From Elusimicrobiota bacterium (GTDB lineage: Bacteria; Elusimicrobiota; Elusimicrobia; UBA1565; UBA9628), in the NCBI GenBank assembly GCA_027452025.1, contig DAIDHI010000024.1:1-36986 (forward strand): a stretch of 36,986 nt of DNA, written 5' to 3'. The notes beneath the pieces are model-generated. The model was not told the origin of the DNA. It ran no database searches and worked only from the letters and a program-made list of their open reading frames with translations. The translations under genes were made by a program, and so were the position numbers. Below are positions 24,083 through 31,449 of this stretch, in pieces (position 1 is the stretch's first letter; each line of letters starts with the position of its first letter).

Positions 24083-25869
24083 CCCTCGAAAACATGTCCG
24101 CCGGCAACGCCATGCGCTCCCGCGACTGCGGCAGCCTCGACGCTTCTCATGAAGGCCAGGAGGTGCGCCTCGCCGGCTGGGTGCATTCCCGCCGCGACCA
24201 CGGCGGCCTCTATTTCTTCGACCTGAGAGACCGCTCCGGCCTCGTCCAGGTCGTGGTCAACCCGGAGGACGCCGAGGCCTTCGCCGTCGCGGGCCGCCTC
24301 GGTGCCGAGCACGTCGTGAGCGTTCGGGGCGCGGTCGGCCGCAGGCCGAAGGGCACGGAGAATCCCAAGCTTCCGACGGGCGACGTCGAGGTCCGCGCCC
24401 GCGAGATTCGGGTGCTCAACGTCGCGAAGGTCCTGCCCTTCGAGGTGGACGAGCACGTCGCGGTTTCCGAAGAGACGCGCTTGAAATACCGCTTCCTCGA
24501 TTTGCGGCGTCCCCGGATGCTGGCCAACCTGACCCTGCGCCACCGGGTTTCCCAAATCGTCCGCCGGGAGCTCGACGCCCTGGGCTTCCTCGAAGTGGAA
24601 ACGCCCATCTTGACTAAGGCAACGCCGGAAGGGGCGCGCGACTTCCTCGTGCCGGCGCGCCTGAGCCCGGGCAGCTTCTACGCCCTTCCGCAGTCGCCCC
24701 AGATCTTCAAGCAGATACTCATGTGCTCGGGCGTCGAGCGCTACTTCCAGCTAGCCCGGGCCTTCCGCGACGAGGACCTGCGCAGCGACCGGCAGCCGGA
24801 GCACACCCAGATCGATCTCGAGATGTCTTTCGTCGAGGAGAAGGACATTCACTCCGTCGTCGAGCGCTTCCTGGCGGCCGTATTCAAGGAGGCCATGGGG
24901 GTTGAATTACCCACGCCCTTTGCGCGCATCGAGTACGAGGAGTGCATGCGCCGCTACGGCTCCGATAAGCCCGACCTGCGCTACGGCTTCGAGATCCAGG
25001 ACTGCACGGCGCTTTTCGCCCAGAGCGGCTTCAAGGTCTTCGGCGAGGCCGCCCGCGGCGGGGGCGTCGTGCGCGGCATCAAGGCGACGGGGGAGCTTTC
25101 CCGCGCCGAGATCGACAAGCTGACCGACCTGGCCAAGGCCAACGGGGCCAAGGGCCTGGCCTGGATCAAGTGGGAGGCGGCGGCGGCGAGTTCCCCGATT
25201 CTCAAGTTCCTCAAGCCGGAGGAATTGGCCGGCGTGGAAAAGGCTTTCGGCGCCAAGGCCGGAGACTACGTCTTCTTCGCGGCCGACACAGCCGTGAAGG
25301 CCGCGCCCGTCCTGGGCGCCCTGCGCAAGGAGTTGATCGCGCGCTTCGGCGGCAAGCCTTCCAAGCCGTGGAGCTTCCACTGGGTGGTGCATTTCCCGCT
25401 GCTGGAGTGGGAGCCGGAGGAGAAGCGCTGGACGTTCACGCACAACCCCTTCACCTCGCCGCTCGAAAGCGAGCTCCCCAAGCTCGACAGCGATCCCGGC
25501 CATATCGCCTCGCACCAGTACGACTTGGTGCTCAACGGCGTGGAGCTGGCCTCGGGATCGATCCGCAACCACCGCGCCGAGGTCCAGCGAAAGATACTCT
25601 CCCTGATGGGCTTCTCGCCCGAGGAGCAGCAGGCGCAGTTCGGGCTGCTGCTCAGCGCCCTGGAATACGGCGCGCCCCCGCACGGCGGCGTCGCCTTGGG
25701 CCTCGACCGCCTCGTCGCAATCCTCCGCGGAGAGGATTCCATTCGCGAGGTGATCGCCTTCCCGAAGACCCAGAAGGGGACGGACCCGCTGAGCGAAGCT
25801 CCCTCGCCGGTCAACCCCAAGCAGCTGCGCGAGCTCCATATTAAGGTAGACGTGCCGCCGAAGCCCTAA
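24073..25869 (+). CDS. aspS: Aspartate--tRNA ligase, probably non-discriminating (AspRS/AsxRS)
   Basis: A 598-residue class IIb synthetase of bacterial length: N-terminal anticodon-binding OB fold (about 30-130), motif 2 FRDEDLRSDRQPEHTQID, an inserted GAD-type domain (about 300-420), and motif 3 GVALGLDRLVAIL near the C-terminus. The anticodon-binding loop reads RRDHGG with histidine at residue 43. In characterised enzymes a histidine here (leucine in E. coli) goes with relaxed recognition of tRNA-Asn, which would require GatCAB in this genome. The ATG at 24073 lies in the end of the Crp-like gene; ATG 24094 is a plausible alternative. Confidence 0.95.
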   Translation: MPVTLENMSAGNAMRSRDCGSLDASHEGQEVRLAGWVHSRRDHGGLYFFDLRDRSGLVQVVVNPEDAEAFAVAGRLGAEHVVSVRGAVGRRPKGTENPKLPTGDVEVRAREIRVLNVAKVLPFEVDEHVAVSEETRLKYRFLDLRRPRMLANLTLRHRVSQIVRRELDALGFLEVETPILTKATPEGARDFLVPARLSPGSFYALPQSPQIFKQILMCSGVERYFQLARAFRDEDLRSDRQPEHTQIDLEMSFVEEKDIHSVVERFLAAVFKEAMGVELPTPFARIEYEECMRRYGSDKPDLRYGFEIQDCTALFAQSGFKVFGEAARGGGVVRGIKATGELSRAEIDKLTDLAKANGAKGLAWIKWEAAAASSPILKFLKPEELAGVEKAFGAKAGDYVFFAADTAVKAAPVLGALRKELIARFGGKPSKPWSFHWVVHFPLLEWEPEEKRWTFTHNPFTSPLESELPKLDSDPGHIASHQYDLVLNGVELASGSIRNHRAEVQRKILSLMGFSPEEQQAQFGLLLSALEYGAPPHGGVALGLDRLVAILRGEDSIREVIAFPKTQKGTDPLSEAPSPVNPKQLRELHIKVDVPPKP

Positions 25870-25879
25870 AGAAGGGGGC

Positions 25880-25908
25880 TTGACGTTTGCCCCGTCCGGG
25901 GCTATCCT
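25880..25908 (+). promoter_or_regulatory. Sigma-70 promoter of the ankyrin gene
   Basis: TTGACG (25880-25885), 17-nt spacer, TATCCT (25903-25908), in the 54-nt gap after aspS. The expected start of transcription is near 25915, about 9 nt before the ATG. Confidence 0.6.
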
Positions 25909-25923
25909 CAAGGCGGATCTTCC

Positions 25924-26676
25924 ATGATCGCCGAGAGGCTTTTTTCGCGGGCGCCGCGGGCGGCCGCCCTGGGTGCCGCACTGCTGGTTGCCTCCGTCGC
26001 CTGGAGCGCACCGGCCGCAGACTCGCCCCTGATCCTTGCGGCCAAGAACGGGCAGTTGGCGCGCGTGCAGGCGCTGCTGGCGGCCGGAGGCGTCGACGTC
26101 AACGCGCCGGACGCTCACGGCTACACGCCGATCATGTGGGCCCTCGCGCGCGGAGGCGCCTCGATGGTGCAAGCCCTGCTTGCCGACGGCGCCTCGATGC
26201 CGGCGGACAGCCCGGCCTTCACCCCGCTCATCGAGGCGGCCAAGGCCGGACAGCTCGACACCGTCAAGCTCCTGCTCGCGCGCAAGGCGAATCTCGAGGC
26301 AAGGGACGCCTCCGGCCAGACCGCGCTCCAGTGGGCGGTCGGGCGCAATCGCGCCGACGTCGTCGCGGCGCTGCTCGCGGCCGGAGCCGACGTCAACTCC
26401 CGCAACTCGCACGGACAGACCCCTCTCATCCAAGCCGCCCAGCTCGGCGACGCGGCCCTGGTCGACCAGCTGGCCGCCGCGCGAGGGGTCCAGCTCGACG
26501 CGCGCGACGGCTTCGGCTACACCGCCCTGATGTGGGCGGCCCACAACGGCCAGGCCAAGATCGTCCAGTCGCTCCTGGCTCGGGGGGCCGATCGCGGCCT
26601 CAAGGGCAAGGACGGCCTGACGGCCGCCGACATCGCCCGCGCCCGCGGATTCGCCTCCCTCGCGCAGCAGCTCTAA
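25924..26676 (+). CDS. Secreted/periplasmic ankyrin-repeat protein
   Basis: A 250-residue protein with a Sec signal peptide (1-31, ending WSAPA-A) followed by about seven ankyrin repeats filling the rest. Typical repeat cores are visible: DAHGYTPIMWALARG, DASGQTALQWAVGR, NSHGQTPLIQAAQLG, DGFGYTALMWAAHNG and GKDGLTAADIARARG. Ankyrin repeats bind proteins; no enzymatic domain is present. A single-gene unit with its own promoter. Its partner is unknown. Confidence 0.9.
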   Translation: MIAERLFSRAPRAAALGAALLVASVAWSAPAADSPLILAAKNGQLARVQALLAAGGVDVNAPDAHGYTPIMWALARGGASMVQALLADGASMPADSPAFTPLIEAAKAGQLDTVKLLLARKANLEARDASGQTALQWAVGRNRADVVAALLAAGADVNSRNSHGQTPLIQAAQLGDAALVDQLAAARGVQLDARDGFGYTALMWAAHNGQAKIVQSLLARGADRGLKGKDGLTAADIARARGFASLAQQL

Positions 26677-26776
26677 GCGGGACGTCCGCGTCCGGCGACG
26701 AACGCGCGGCGTCGGCGCGGTCCGATCGGCAAAGAATGGTGACCAAACCGTCGCAACCCGCCGCGCTGGTCTTTAT

Positions 26777-26793
26777 TATGATCGCACGATCAT
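26777..26793 (+). promoter_or_regulatory. Palindrome overlapping the -10 region and start codon of the PAC2 gene
   Basis: ATGATCG CA CGATCAT (26778-26793) is a perfect 7-bp inverted repeat with 2-nt spacer. It covers a -10-like TATGAT (26777-26782) and runs into the ATG at 26792. No -35 is recognisable. It looks like a possible operator, but could be chance. Confidence 0.4.
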
Positions 26794-27742
26794 GCGAGAG
26801 ACTCCGGAGCGCTGGCTCGTCGCCGCATGGCCCGGGCTCGGCCACGTGGCCACGACGGCCGCCGTCTACCTCCTGTCCAAGCTCTCCATGCACCAGGTGG
26901 CCGAGTTCAAGGCCCGCGGGTTTTTCGAGCTGGAGAGCGTGGACGTCGACCGGGGCTTGGTGCGCGCCGCGCGCCTGCCGCGAAGCCGGCTTTTTCTGTG
27001 GCGAAATCCCAAGGGCGGGCGCGACATCGTCGTTTTCCTGGGCGAGGCCCAGCCTCCCTCGGGCAAGCTCGCCTTGTGCGAGCGCCTCATCGCGGCGGCG
27101 CGCGCCCTAGGCGTAAAGAAAGTCTTCACGTTCTCGGCGATGGCCACGGAGATGACTCCGGCGTCCCCTTCCCGGATCTTCGGCGTGGCCTCCGACGCCT
27201 CGACGCTGGCCGAGCTGCGCCGCCACGACGTTGCGATCATGGGCCAAGGCCGCATCGCCGGGCTCAACGGCGTGGCTTTGGCGGCCGCGGCCGAGGCGGG
27301 CCTGCCCGCCGTCGGGCTCCTCGGCGAGATGCCGGGCGTGGCGCCCGACTTGCCCTGTCCCAACGCCTCGGCCGCCGTACTCAAGATCTTCGCAAAGCTC
27401 GCCGGCTTGACCCTCGATCTAGACGAGCTCGAGGACTACGGTCAAGCCATGCAGGAGCAGCTCAATAGGCTCTACGAGCAGGTGCGCCAAGCACTCTCGG
27501 AGGGGGAGACGCCCGAGGCCGGCGAGACGCAGGCGCCCGCGCCGCAGCCCGAGGTCTCCGAGCCGCAGCCGCCCGCGGAAGCGGTCCTCTCCGACGAGGA
27601 CGGAAAGCGCGTCGAGAAGCTCTTCTCGCTGGCCCAGCAGGACCGCTCGAAGGCCTTCGAGCTCAAGCGCGAGCTCGATCGCCTCGGGCTCTTCGCGCGC
27701 TACGAGGACCGTTTCCTCGATCTCTTCGAACCCCGGCCCTAG
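26792..27742 (+). CDS. PAC2-family protein (proteasome-assembly-chaperone-like fold)
   Basis: A 316-residue protein. Residues 1-210 form a PAC2 domain: WLVAAWPGLGHVATTAAVYL at the start, then FTFSAMATEMTPASPSRIFGVASD, quoted in part, and GLNGVALAAAAEAGLPAVGLLGEMPG. An acidic Pro/Glu linker (about 235-265) and a short helical C-terminus follow. PAC2 proteins are named after an archaeal/eukaryotic proteasome chaperone; in bacteria, including those without proteasomes, their role is unknown. No proteasome genes are nearby. Monocistronic by spacing. Confidence 0.85.
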   Translation: MRETPERWLVAAWPGLGHVATTAAVYLLSKLSMHQVAEFKARGFFELESVDVDRGLVRAARLPRSRLFLWRNPKGGRDIVVFLGEAQPPSGKLALCERLIAAARALGVKKVFTFSAMATEMTPASPSRIFGVASDASTLAELRRHDVAIMGQGRIAGLNGVALAAAAEAGLPAVGLLGEMPGVAPDLPCPNASAAVLKIFAKLAGLTLDLDELEDYGQAMQEQLNRLYEQVRQALSEGETPEAGETQAPAPQPEVSEPQPPAEAVLSDEDGKRVEKLFSLAQQDRSKAFELKRELDRLGLFARYEDRFLDLFEPRP

Positions 27743-27802
27743 CGGGCGATGACCCGCCCGCCCTATCGTCGCCGGCTATCTCCTGTGGCGGCGAGCCGCC
27801 CC

Positions 27803-27830
27803 TTGATTTGCCGCGCGCCGATGCTATAAT
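27803..27830 (+). promoter_or_regulatory. Sigma-70 promoter giving a near-leaderless lipoprotein message
   Basis: TTGATT (27803-27808), 16-nt spacer, exact TATAAT (27825-27830). The ATG is at 27837, 6 nt after the -10 box. A short GC hairpin (27787-27800) lies just upstream. Confidence 0.65.
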
Positions 27831-27836
27831 GCGGCG

Positions 27837-28253
27837 ATGAAAGACAACCTCTCCGCTGGTTTCTGGCCGCTTCTAGCCGCCGTCGCGCTCGGCGCCGCCG
27901 GCTGCGTCAGCCTCGGCAAGTACAAGGCGCTTCAGGCGCAGGAAGCGCAGACGTCCCAGAGCCTGCAGGACTCTCAGGCTCACGCCGCCGCCCTGCAAAA
28001 GGACAACGACAAGCTCGCGGCCGCCCTGGCGCAGGCGCGAAAGCAGATGGCCGATCTGGTTTCAGGCTTGAAGTCCGATCTCGCTCAAGCCCGGCAGGGC
28101 CTGGACGCCGCGCTCAAGCGCATCGCGCAAAACGACGAGAGCGGCAAGGACGCCTCGCCCAAGGAACCATCCGTCAGCGCGGCCGTCCCGGCCGTCCCGG
28201 CCGCCCCGGCCGCCGCGACCGCAGCCTCCAGCGCGCCGGGGCGCGCGCCGTAA
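27837..28253 (+). CDS. Coiled-coil lipoprotein
   Basis: A 138-residue protein. A lipoprotein-type signal peptide with ALGAAGC places the modified cysteine at residue 23. The mature part is a long heptad-rich helix (about 30-100: KYKALQAQEAQTSQSLQ... through KRIAQND), followed by an Ala/Pro/Val-rich low-complexity tail. It resembles Lpp- or YfgD-like periplasmic coiled-coil spacers only in general design. The serine at the position after cysteine is missing (it is Val), so inner versus outer membrane sorting is unclear. It converges on the rseB-like gene with a 13-nt gap. Confidence 0.75.
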   Translation: MKDNLSAGFWPLLAAVALGAAGCVSLGKYKALQAQEAQTSQSLQDSQAHAAALQKDNDKLAAALAQARKQMADLVSGLKSDLAQARQGLDAALKRIAQNDESGKDASPKEPSVSAAVPAVPAAPAAATAASSAPGRAP

Positions 28254-28266
28254 CCGGCGGTCCCGG

Positions 28267-29295
28267 CTAGTCGACCAGCGCCTTGCCGACCGTCCGCAGC
28301 AGCTTCGGGGAGACGTCGCCGACCAGGAGATAGTAGCGATGAGCCCGGGACAGCTGCAGGGTCGTCGCGAAGGACAGCAGGCTCGGGTCGTCGAGCGCCG
28401 CGGAAATGGGAGCCTCCGGGCGGCCCGTCGTCGAGCCCGGCTCGGCCACGGGCCGATCCGTCTGGAAGACCGACAGGAAGGCCAGGCCGTCGCTGTAACG
28501 GGCCTGCCGCACCCAGGAGCGGTTCTCCACCCGGAAGCCTGATTCGGCCTGGAGCACGAAGCCGCCCGGAAGCAGGGCGGGGAAGCCTCCCTTGGCGAAG
28601 GCCAGGGCGTCCGACGACCCCTGGCGCTTCAAGGGCAACGGGGCCGCGCCCGCGGGCGGCAGCGACGCCTCGACGCGGAAGATCGAAGGGTCCGAGTGCT
28701 TGCGCAGCGCGAACGCGGAGAAGCTGAGGGTGCTGGAATTCTCCGTCCCGGGCAGATAGCGGCGATTGAGCAGGACGATGCCCGTCTCCCGATCGATGAG
28801 CAGGGTCTGCCAGGGCTTGCCCGAGACTTTCGGTCGAAGCTCGACGACCCACGCCGAGCGTCCGACGACGCGCCGGCGCCCCGCGAGGCGGACCGAGTAG
28901 TTCGAGATGAGCAGGCGCCAGCGGCGGGCGGGGTCGGGCGCCGGGCTGCGGCTCATCGCCACGCTCTTGGCGACCAGCCGCCCCGAGCGCCGGATGAAGA
29001 CCTGGTCGCGCTCCCCGTCGCTGACGACCAATCGGGCGGTCTTTCCATCGGCACCGTAGAATTCCTCGAGATACCGGTCCGGCGGATCGAAGTAGATCTG
29101 AGCGTCGTCGACCACGCGCTGTACGCCGTTCCAATGGCTGAAGCGCAAGCGCCCCGTGTAGGCCACGCGCGCCGGGCCGAGCACCAGATCGGCCAGCCCG
29201 GGGGTCTTCGCCGCGGTCCGGGCGCGACCGAGCCCCGCGCCCAATGCGAACAAAAGCGCGGTCAAGACTGCGCTAGCGATCGGTTTCTGTCTCAT
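28267..29295 (-). CDS. rseB: RseB/MucB-like sigma-factor regulatory protein (periplasmic)
   Basis: A 342-residue protein with an N-terminal signal peptide (about 1-25), a LolA-like beta domain (40-200) and a C-terminal domain bearing LPGGFVLQAE and ARYSDGLAFLSVFQTD, the MucB/RseB C-terminal pattern. In the model system RseB binds the periplasmic part of the anti-sigma factor RseA and senses mislocalised lipoproteins or LPS. Starting at the ATG at 29295, it overlaps the anti-sigma gene by 23 nt. The symbol is by fold and context, not proven orthology. Confidence 0.8.
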   Translation of the reverse strand: MRQKPIASAVLTALLFALGAGLGRARTAAKTPGLADLVLGPARVAYTGRLRFSHWNGVQRVVDDAQIYFDPPDRYLEEFYGADGKTARLVVSDGERDQVFIRRSGRLVAKSVAMSRSPAPDPARRWRLLISNYSVRLAGRRRVVGRSAWVVELRPKVSGKPWQTLLIDRETGIVLLNRRYLPGTENSSTLSFSAFALRKHSDPSIFRVEASLPPAGAAPLPLKRQGSSDALAFAKGGFPALLPGGFVLQAESGFRVENRSWVRQARYSDGLAFLSVFQTDRPVAEPGSTTGRPEAPISAALDDPSLLSFATTLQLSRAHRYYLLVGDVSPKLLRTVGKALVD

Positions 29296-29671
29296 CGAAT
29301 GCCCACCCGTCCGAATAGTTCGCCGCGACCAGGTTGCCCTGGCTCGCCGCCCCGTCCGTGCTGTAGCGAAAATGAGCCGCCAAAAGCGGCTGGATGGGGA
29401 TCGGCCGAGCCGCGGCCCCGAGCCCGGCGGCCGCAAACCAAACCGCGATCCCCGCCGCCGCCATGGCGACCATCCCCGCCGGCACGAGCCACGTCCAACC
29501 GGCCGCGACGGGAGCCGGCGCGGCGGTCGGCGCGGACAGAGAGGCGAGCCACGCCTCGTTGCGCGCCAGGGTCCCGACCGGAATCCTCACGGGCGGGGCG
29601 GAGCGCAGCCAATCCCTCACGCGCTCTTGAGCGCTCGAGTCCTGCGCCAGATCGTCTTCTTCTTCGCTCAT
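29273..29671 (-). CDS. RseA-like membrane anti-sigma factor
   Basis: A 132-residue protein. The acidic cytoplasmic N-terminus (MSEEEDDLAQDSSAQERVRD) is followed by one membrane helix (about 59-84) and a short periplasmic tail ending NYSDGWAFDETETDR. There is no zinc-binding HxxxCxxC motif, so it is not a ZAS-type anti-sigma; RseA itself also lacks it. The call rests on the position between an ECF sigma gene (ATGA overlap) and an RseB-like gene. A longer version from an upstream TTG is less likely. Confidence 0.72.
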   Translation of the reverse strand: MSEEEDDLAQDSSAQERVRDWLRSAPPVRIPVGTLARNEAWLASLSAPTAAPAPVAAGWTWLVPAGMVAMAAAGIAVWFAAAGLGAAARPIPIQPLLAAHFRYSTDGAASQGNLVAANYSDGWAFDETETDR

Positions 29672-30222
29672 GATCGGCTCCCTGCCGTATCCAGATCGTC
29701 GCAATATTTCCGCATCTTCTTGCGGGCCTGAAAGATCCTCGACTTCACGGTGCCCACCGGGCAGCTCAAAACGCGCGCGATCTCCTCATAAGACCAGCCC
29801 TCGACGTCGCACAGGATCACGGCGCTGCGATAATGCGGCTCGAGGCTGGCGAGCGCCTTCTGGACTTGATCGCCTTGCTCTTGCCGCATCAGGACATCCG
29901 CCGGCTCCGGATCGCCCGCCGACAGCGGCCGGGACCGCGGCTCTCCGTCGTTCTCCAGGTTCTCGTCGAGGGAGACGGTCCGCCGCGCGTGCGCGCTCTT
30001 GACTCGATTGACGAAGAGATTATGGATGATGCGCAGCACCCAGGGGCCGAAGGGGCGCGACGGATCGAAGGAGTCATGGCTGGCATAGGCCTGCACGTAA
30101 GCTTCCTGCATAAGATCGGACGCATCGGAATCATTGCCGCAAAGCCGATAGGCGAAGTTGTACGCCTTCTGCCTCGATTCCCGGACCAGCTCTGCGAAGG
30201 ATTCGGCGGAGGACATCTCCAT
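29668..30222 (-). CDS. rpoE: ECF (extracytoplasmic function) RNA polymerase sigma factor, RpoE-like
   Basis: A 184-residue sigma factor. Region 2 reads YNFAYRLCGNDSDASDLMQEAYVQAY (quoted in part) and FGPWVLRIIHNLFVNRVKS (about 21-75). Region 4 is LEPHYRSAVILCDVEGWSYEEIA with the helix-turn-helix CPVGTVKSRIFQARKKMRK (about 127-172). There is no region 1.1 or 3. First gene of the minus-strand operon with its anti-sigma and RseB-like genes, and probably autoregulated through the promoter at 30234-30263. ATG at 30222 or 30216. Confidence 0.93.
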   Translation of the reverse strand: MEMSSAESFAELVRESRQKAYNFAYRLCGNDSDASDLMQEAYVQAYASHDSFDPSRPFGPWVLRIIHNLFVNRVKSAHARRTVSLDENLENDGEPRSRPLSAGDPEPADVLMRQEQGDQVQKALASLEPHYRSAVILCDVEGWSYEEIARVLSCPVGTVKSRIFQARKKMRKYCDDLDTAGSRS

Positions 30223-30233
30223 GGGCCCTGATC

Positions 30234-30263
30234 ATGATACAACTTCGCTCGCAAAAGGTTCGC
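30234..30263 (-). promoter_or_regulatory. ECF-type promoter of the sigma/anti-sigma/RseB operon
   Basis: On the minus strand GCGAACCTTTT (30263 to 30253) is followed, 16 nt after GAACC, by GTATCAT (30240 to 30234). GAAC in the -35 box is typical of RpoE-type promoters. A near copy drives the divergent gene. The -10 ends 11 nt before the sigma ATG. Confidence 0.7.
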
Positions 30264-30277
30264 GCTCCGACGAGAAT

Positions 30278-30308
30278 GCGAACCTTTTCGACCTCCGGCT
30301 TGTATGAT
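30278..30308 (+). promoter_or_regulatory. Divergent ECF-type promoter of the small secreted protein gene
   Basis: GCGAACCTTTT (30278-30288) is identical to the -35 region of the sigma operon promoter. The GAACC core is followed by a 17-nt spacer and GTATGAT (30302-30308), differing by one base from the -10 on the other strand. Confidence 0.7.
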
Positions 30309-30358
30309 CGCGTGACGGCCGCGCCGCGGCCGCGAAACCGACGAAGGAGGAGACGAAA

Positions 30359-30670
30359 ATGCACCTCAAGCCCGCAATCCTGGTTCTGGCGGCGAGCGCG
30401 CTGATCCCCGCGCTGCTCGCGGCTCAAAGCCAGCCGCAGACCGGCCAGCCCTCCGCGCAGCCGGTCAAGCCTCAGCTGGAGCCGAGCTTCGCCGCCGCTC
30501 CGGCGACCATCACGGTCCCCGCGCCCGCGGCACCGCCCGCCGCGAGGGCGACCTCAGCGACCAGGAGTTCGCCTATCTCAACCGCAGGCTCGACGACCTC
30601 GGCCTGCAGATCGCACAAGGCAAGAAGGGAGCCTAACACAGACTCCAGCGGAAGCCGTCGCGGGCCATGA
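30359..30670 (+). CDS. Small secreted protein, probable ECF-sigma target, apparently frameshifted
   Basis: A strong AAGGAGG (30344-30350) precedes the ATG at 30359. The product has a clear signal peptide (MHLKPAILVLAASALIPALLAA), then a Pro/Ala/Gln-rich stretch. After about residue 60 the uninterrupted frame turns into Ser/Thr/Arg-rich sequence lacking coding character. The frame one base earlier carries convincing protein, EGDLSDQEFAYLNRRLDDLG followed by LQIAQGKKGA, from 30544 to a TAA at 30634-30636. A one-base change near 30530-30545 (real or sequencing error) would restore a mature protein of roughly 90 residues in total. Function unknown; stress-induced envelope protein is inferred from the promoter. 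Confidence 0.6.
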   Translation: MHLKPAILVLAASALIPALLAAQSQPQTGQPSAQPVKPQLEPSFAAAPATITVPAPAAPPAARATSATRSSPISTAGSTTSACRSHKARREPNTDSSGSRRGP

Positions 30671-30852
30671 ACGCCGCCCTTTTTCTGCTCGAAGCCCTCG
30701 CCATCGCGGCACTTCTCCACGCGGCTCGTCGCGGGGGACTTCTCCGCGGCCATGACGGCGATCAATCAGTTGGGCATCGACACGACGCCGCTGTCCTCGG
30801 CCATCCTCGTCGTCCTGGCGGCCGCGCGCCTCGCGAGACGCAGGAAGTCTGA
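30667..30852 (+). CDS. Short hydrophobic reading frame of doubtful status
   Basis: An ATG overlapping the previous stop gives 61 residues with a hydrophobic start (MNAALFLLEALAIAALLHAA) and a His/Arg-rich second half that looks non-coding. In the next frame, MTAINQLGIDTTPLSSAILV continues into VLAAARLARRRK (ATG at 30752) with better third-position G/C, but it runs into the terminator. A second frameshift or no gene at all are both possible. It ends 17 nt before the terminator at 30869. Confidence 0.28.
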   Translation: MNAALFLLEALAIAALLHAARRGGLLRGHDGDQSVGHRHDAAVLGHPRRPGGRAPRETQEV

Positions 30853-30868
30853 GGCAGTCCCCAAAATA

Positions 30869-30902
30869 GAGCCGCGGAGCGTTCCCAGGCGCTCCGCGGC
30901 TC
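30869..30902. terminator. Bidirectional intrinsic terminator between convergent units
   Basis: A perfect 13-bp stem (30869-30881 with 30890-30902) with an 8-nt loop (TTCCCAGG). The plus strand continues CTTCGTTTT... downstream and the minus strand TATTTTGG, so both the ECF target unit and the minus-strand gene ending at 30915 can stop here. Confidence 0.88.
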
Positions 30903-30914
30903 TTCGTTTTCGAG

Positions 30915-31376
30915 CTAGGGTTTGGGCCGCGCTTTCGCGGCCCGTACGACGCGCATGAGCCGGCGAAACAGCCACGCGTTCGTTCCCAGCCACACCGCAA
31001 TGCCCAGGATGAGAATCCAATAGCCGACCGCGGCCTCGCTCACCATCATGAACAGCGCCAGCCAGGCGACCCATCCCATGGCATTGAACAGGGCCCCGCC
31101 CAGCCCGTCGAGCGCGGCCGACTTGGCCGCCGGGCCGAGGCCGGGATTCGCCGAGGCCCAATAGACGGCCGCGACGACGGCGATCCCGGCCCAGGCCACG
31201 GCGAGCAGCATCGTGCCTAGGAACGGCACGGCAATGGCCGCAACCCCCGCATAAACGGCGGCCGCCTTGAACAGGTCGAGATTGGGCGCTCGCATCGCCA
31301 GGTATCCGCCCAAAAGGGCGAGGGTCCCGATCAAGGCCCATGTCAGGATCCGCGCGGCCGAGCGCCAGGCCCTCAT
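30915..31376 (-). CDS. Polytopic membrane protein, unknown function
   Basis: A 153-residue protein with about four hydrophobic helices (residues 8-27, 37-75, 98-118 and 120-137) and basic ends (RAWRSAAR at the start, RRLMRVVRAAKARPKP at the end). No diagnostic motif. It stands alone between the terminator at 30869 and a divergent SGNH gene. The ATG at 31376 follows a -10-like box by 9 nt. Confidence 0.7.
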   Translation of the reverse strand: MRAWRSAARILTWALIGTLALLGGYLAMRAPNLDLFKAAAVYAGVAAIAVPFLGTMLLAVAWAGIAVVAAVYWASANPGLGPAAKSAALDGLGGALFNAMGWVAWLALFMMVSEAAVGYWILILGIAVWLGTNAWLFRRLMRVVRAAKARPKP

Positions 31377-31385
31377 ATCTCGTCC

Positions 31386-31415
31386 AGTTTAGGGCGGGCC
31401 TCCCGGCGACGTCAA
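31386..31415 (-). promoter_or_regulatory. Putative promoter of the minus-strand membrane protein gene
   Basis: On the minus strand TTGACG (31415 to 31410), 18-nt spacer, TAAACT (31391 to 31386); the ATG is at 31376. Confidence 0.5.
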
Positions 31416-31431
31416 GGGCCCCCGCGCGAGC

Positions 31432-31437
31432 TATACT
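31432..31437 (+). promoter_or_regulatory. -10 box of the SGNH/TPR gene
   Basis: TATACT ends 12 nt before the ATG at 31450, with GGAG at 31442-31445 between them. No good -35 hexamer is seen; the expected position overlaps the divergent promoter. Confidence 0.4.
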
Positions 31438-31449
31438 AGACGGAGAAAA

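Noticed and set aside
27787..27800. GC hairpin between the PAC2 gene and the lipoprotein gene as a terminator
   Set aside because: Only a 5-6 bp stem and no T-tract follows; it may be chance in GC-rich DNA.
30578..31341. Overlapping minus- and plus-strand frames across the ECF target unit and the terminator
   Set aside because: They run through the terminator or antisense to better frames and have Arg/Gly-rich low-complexity products.
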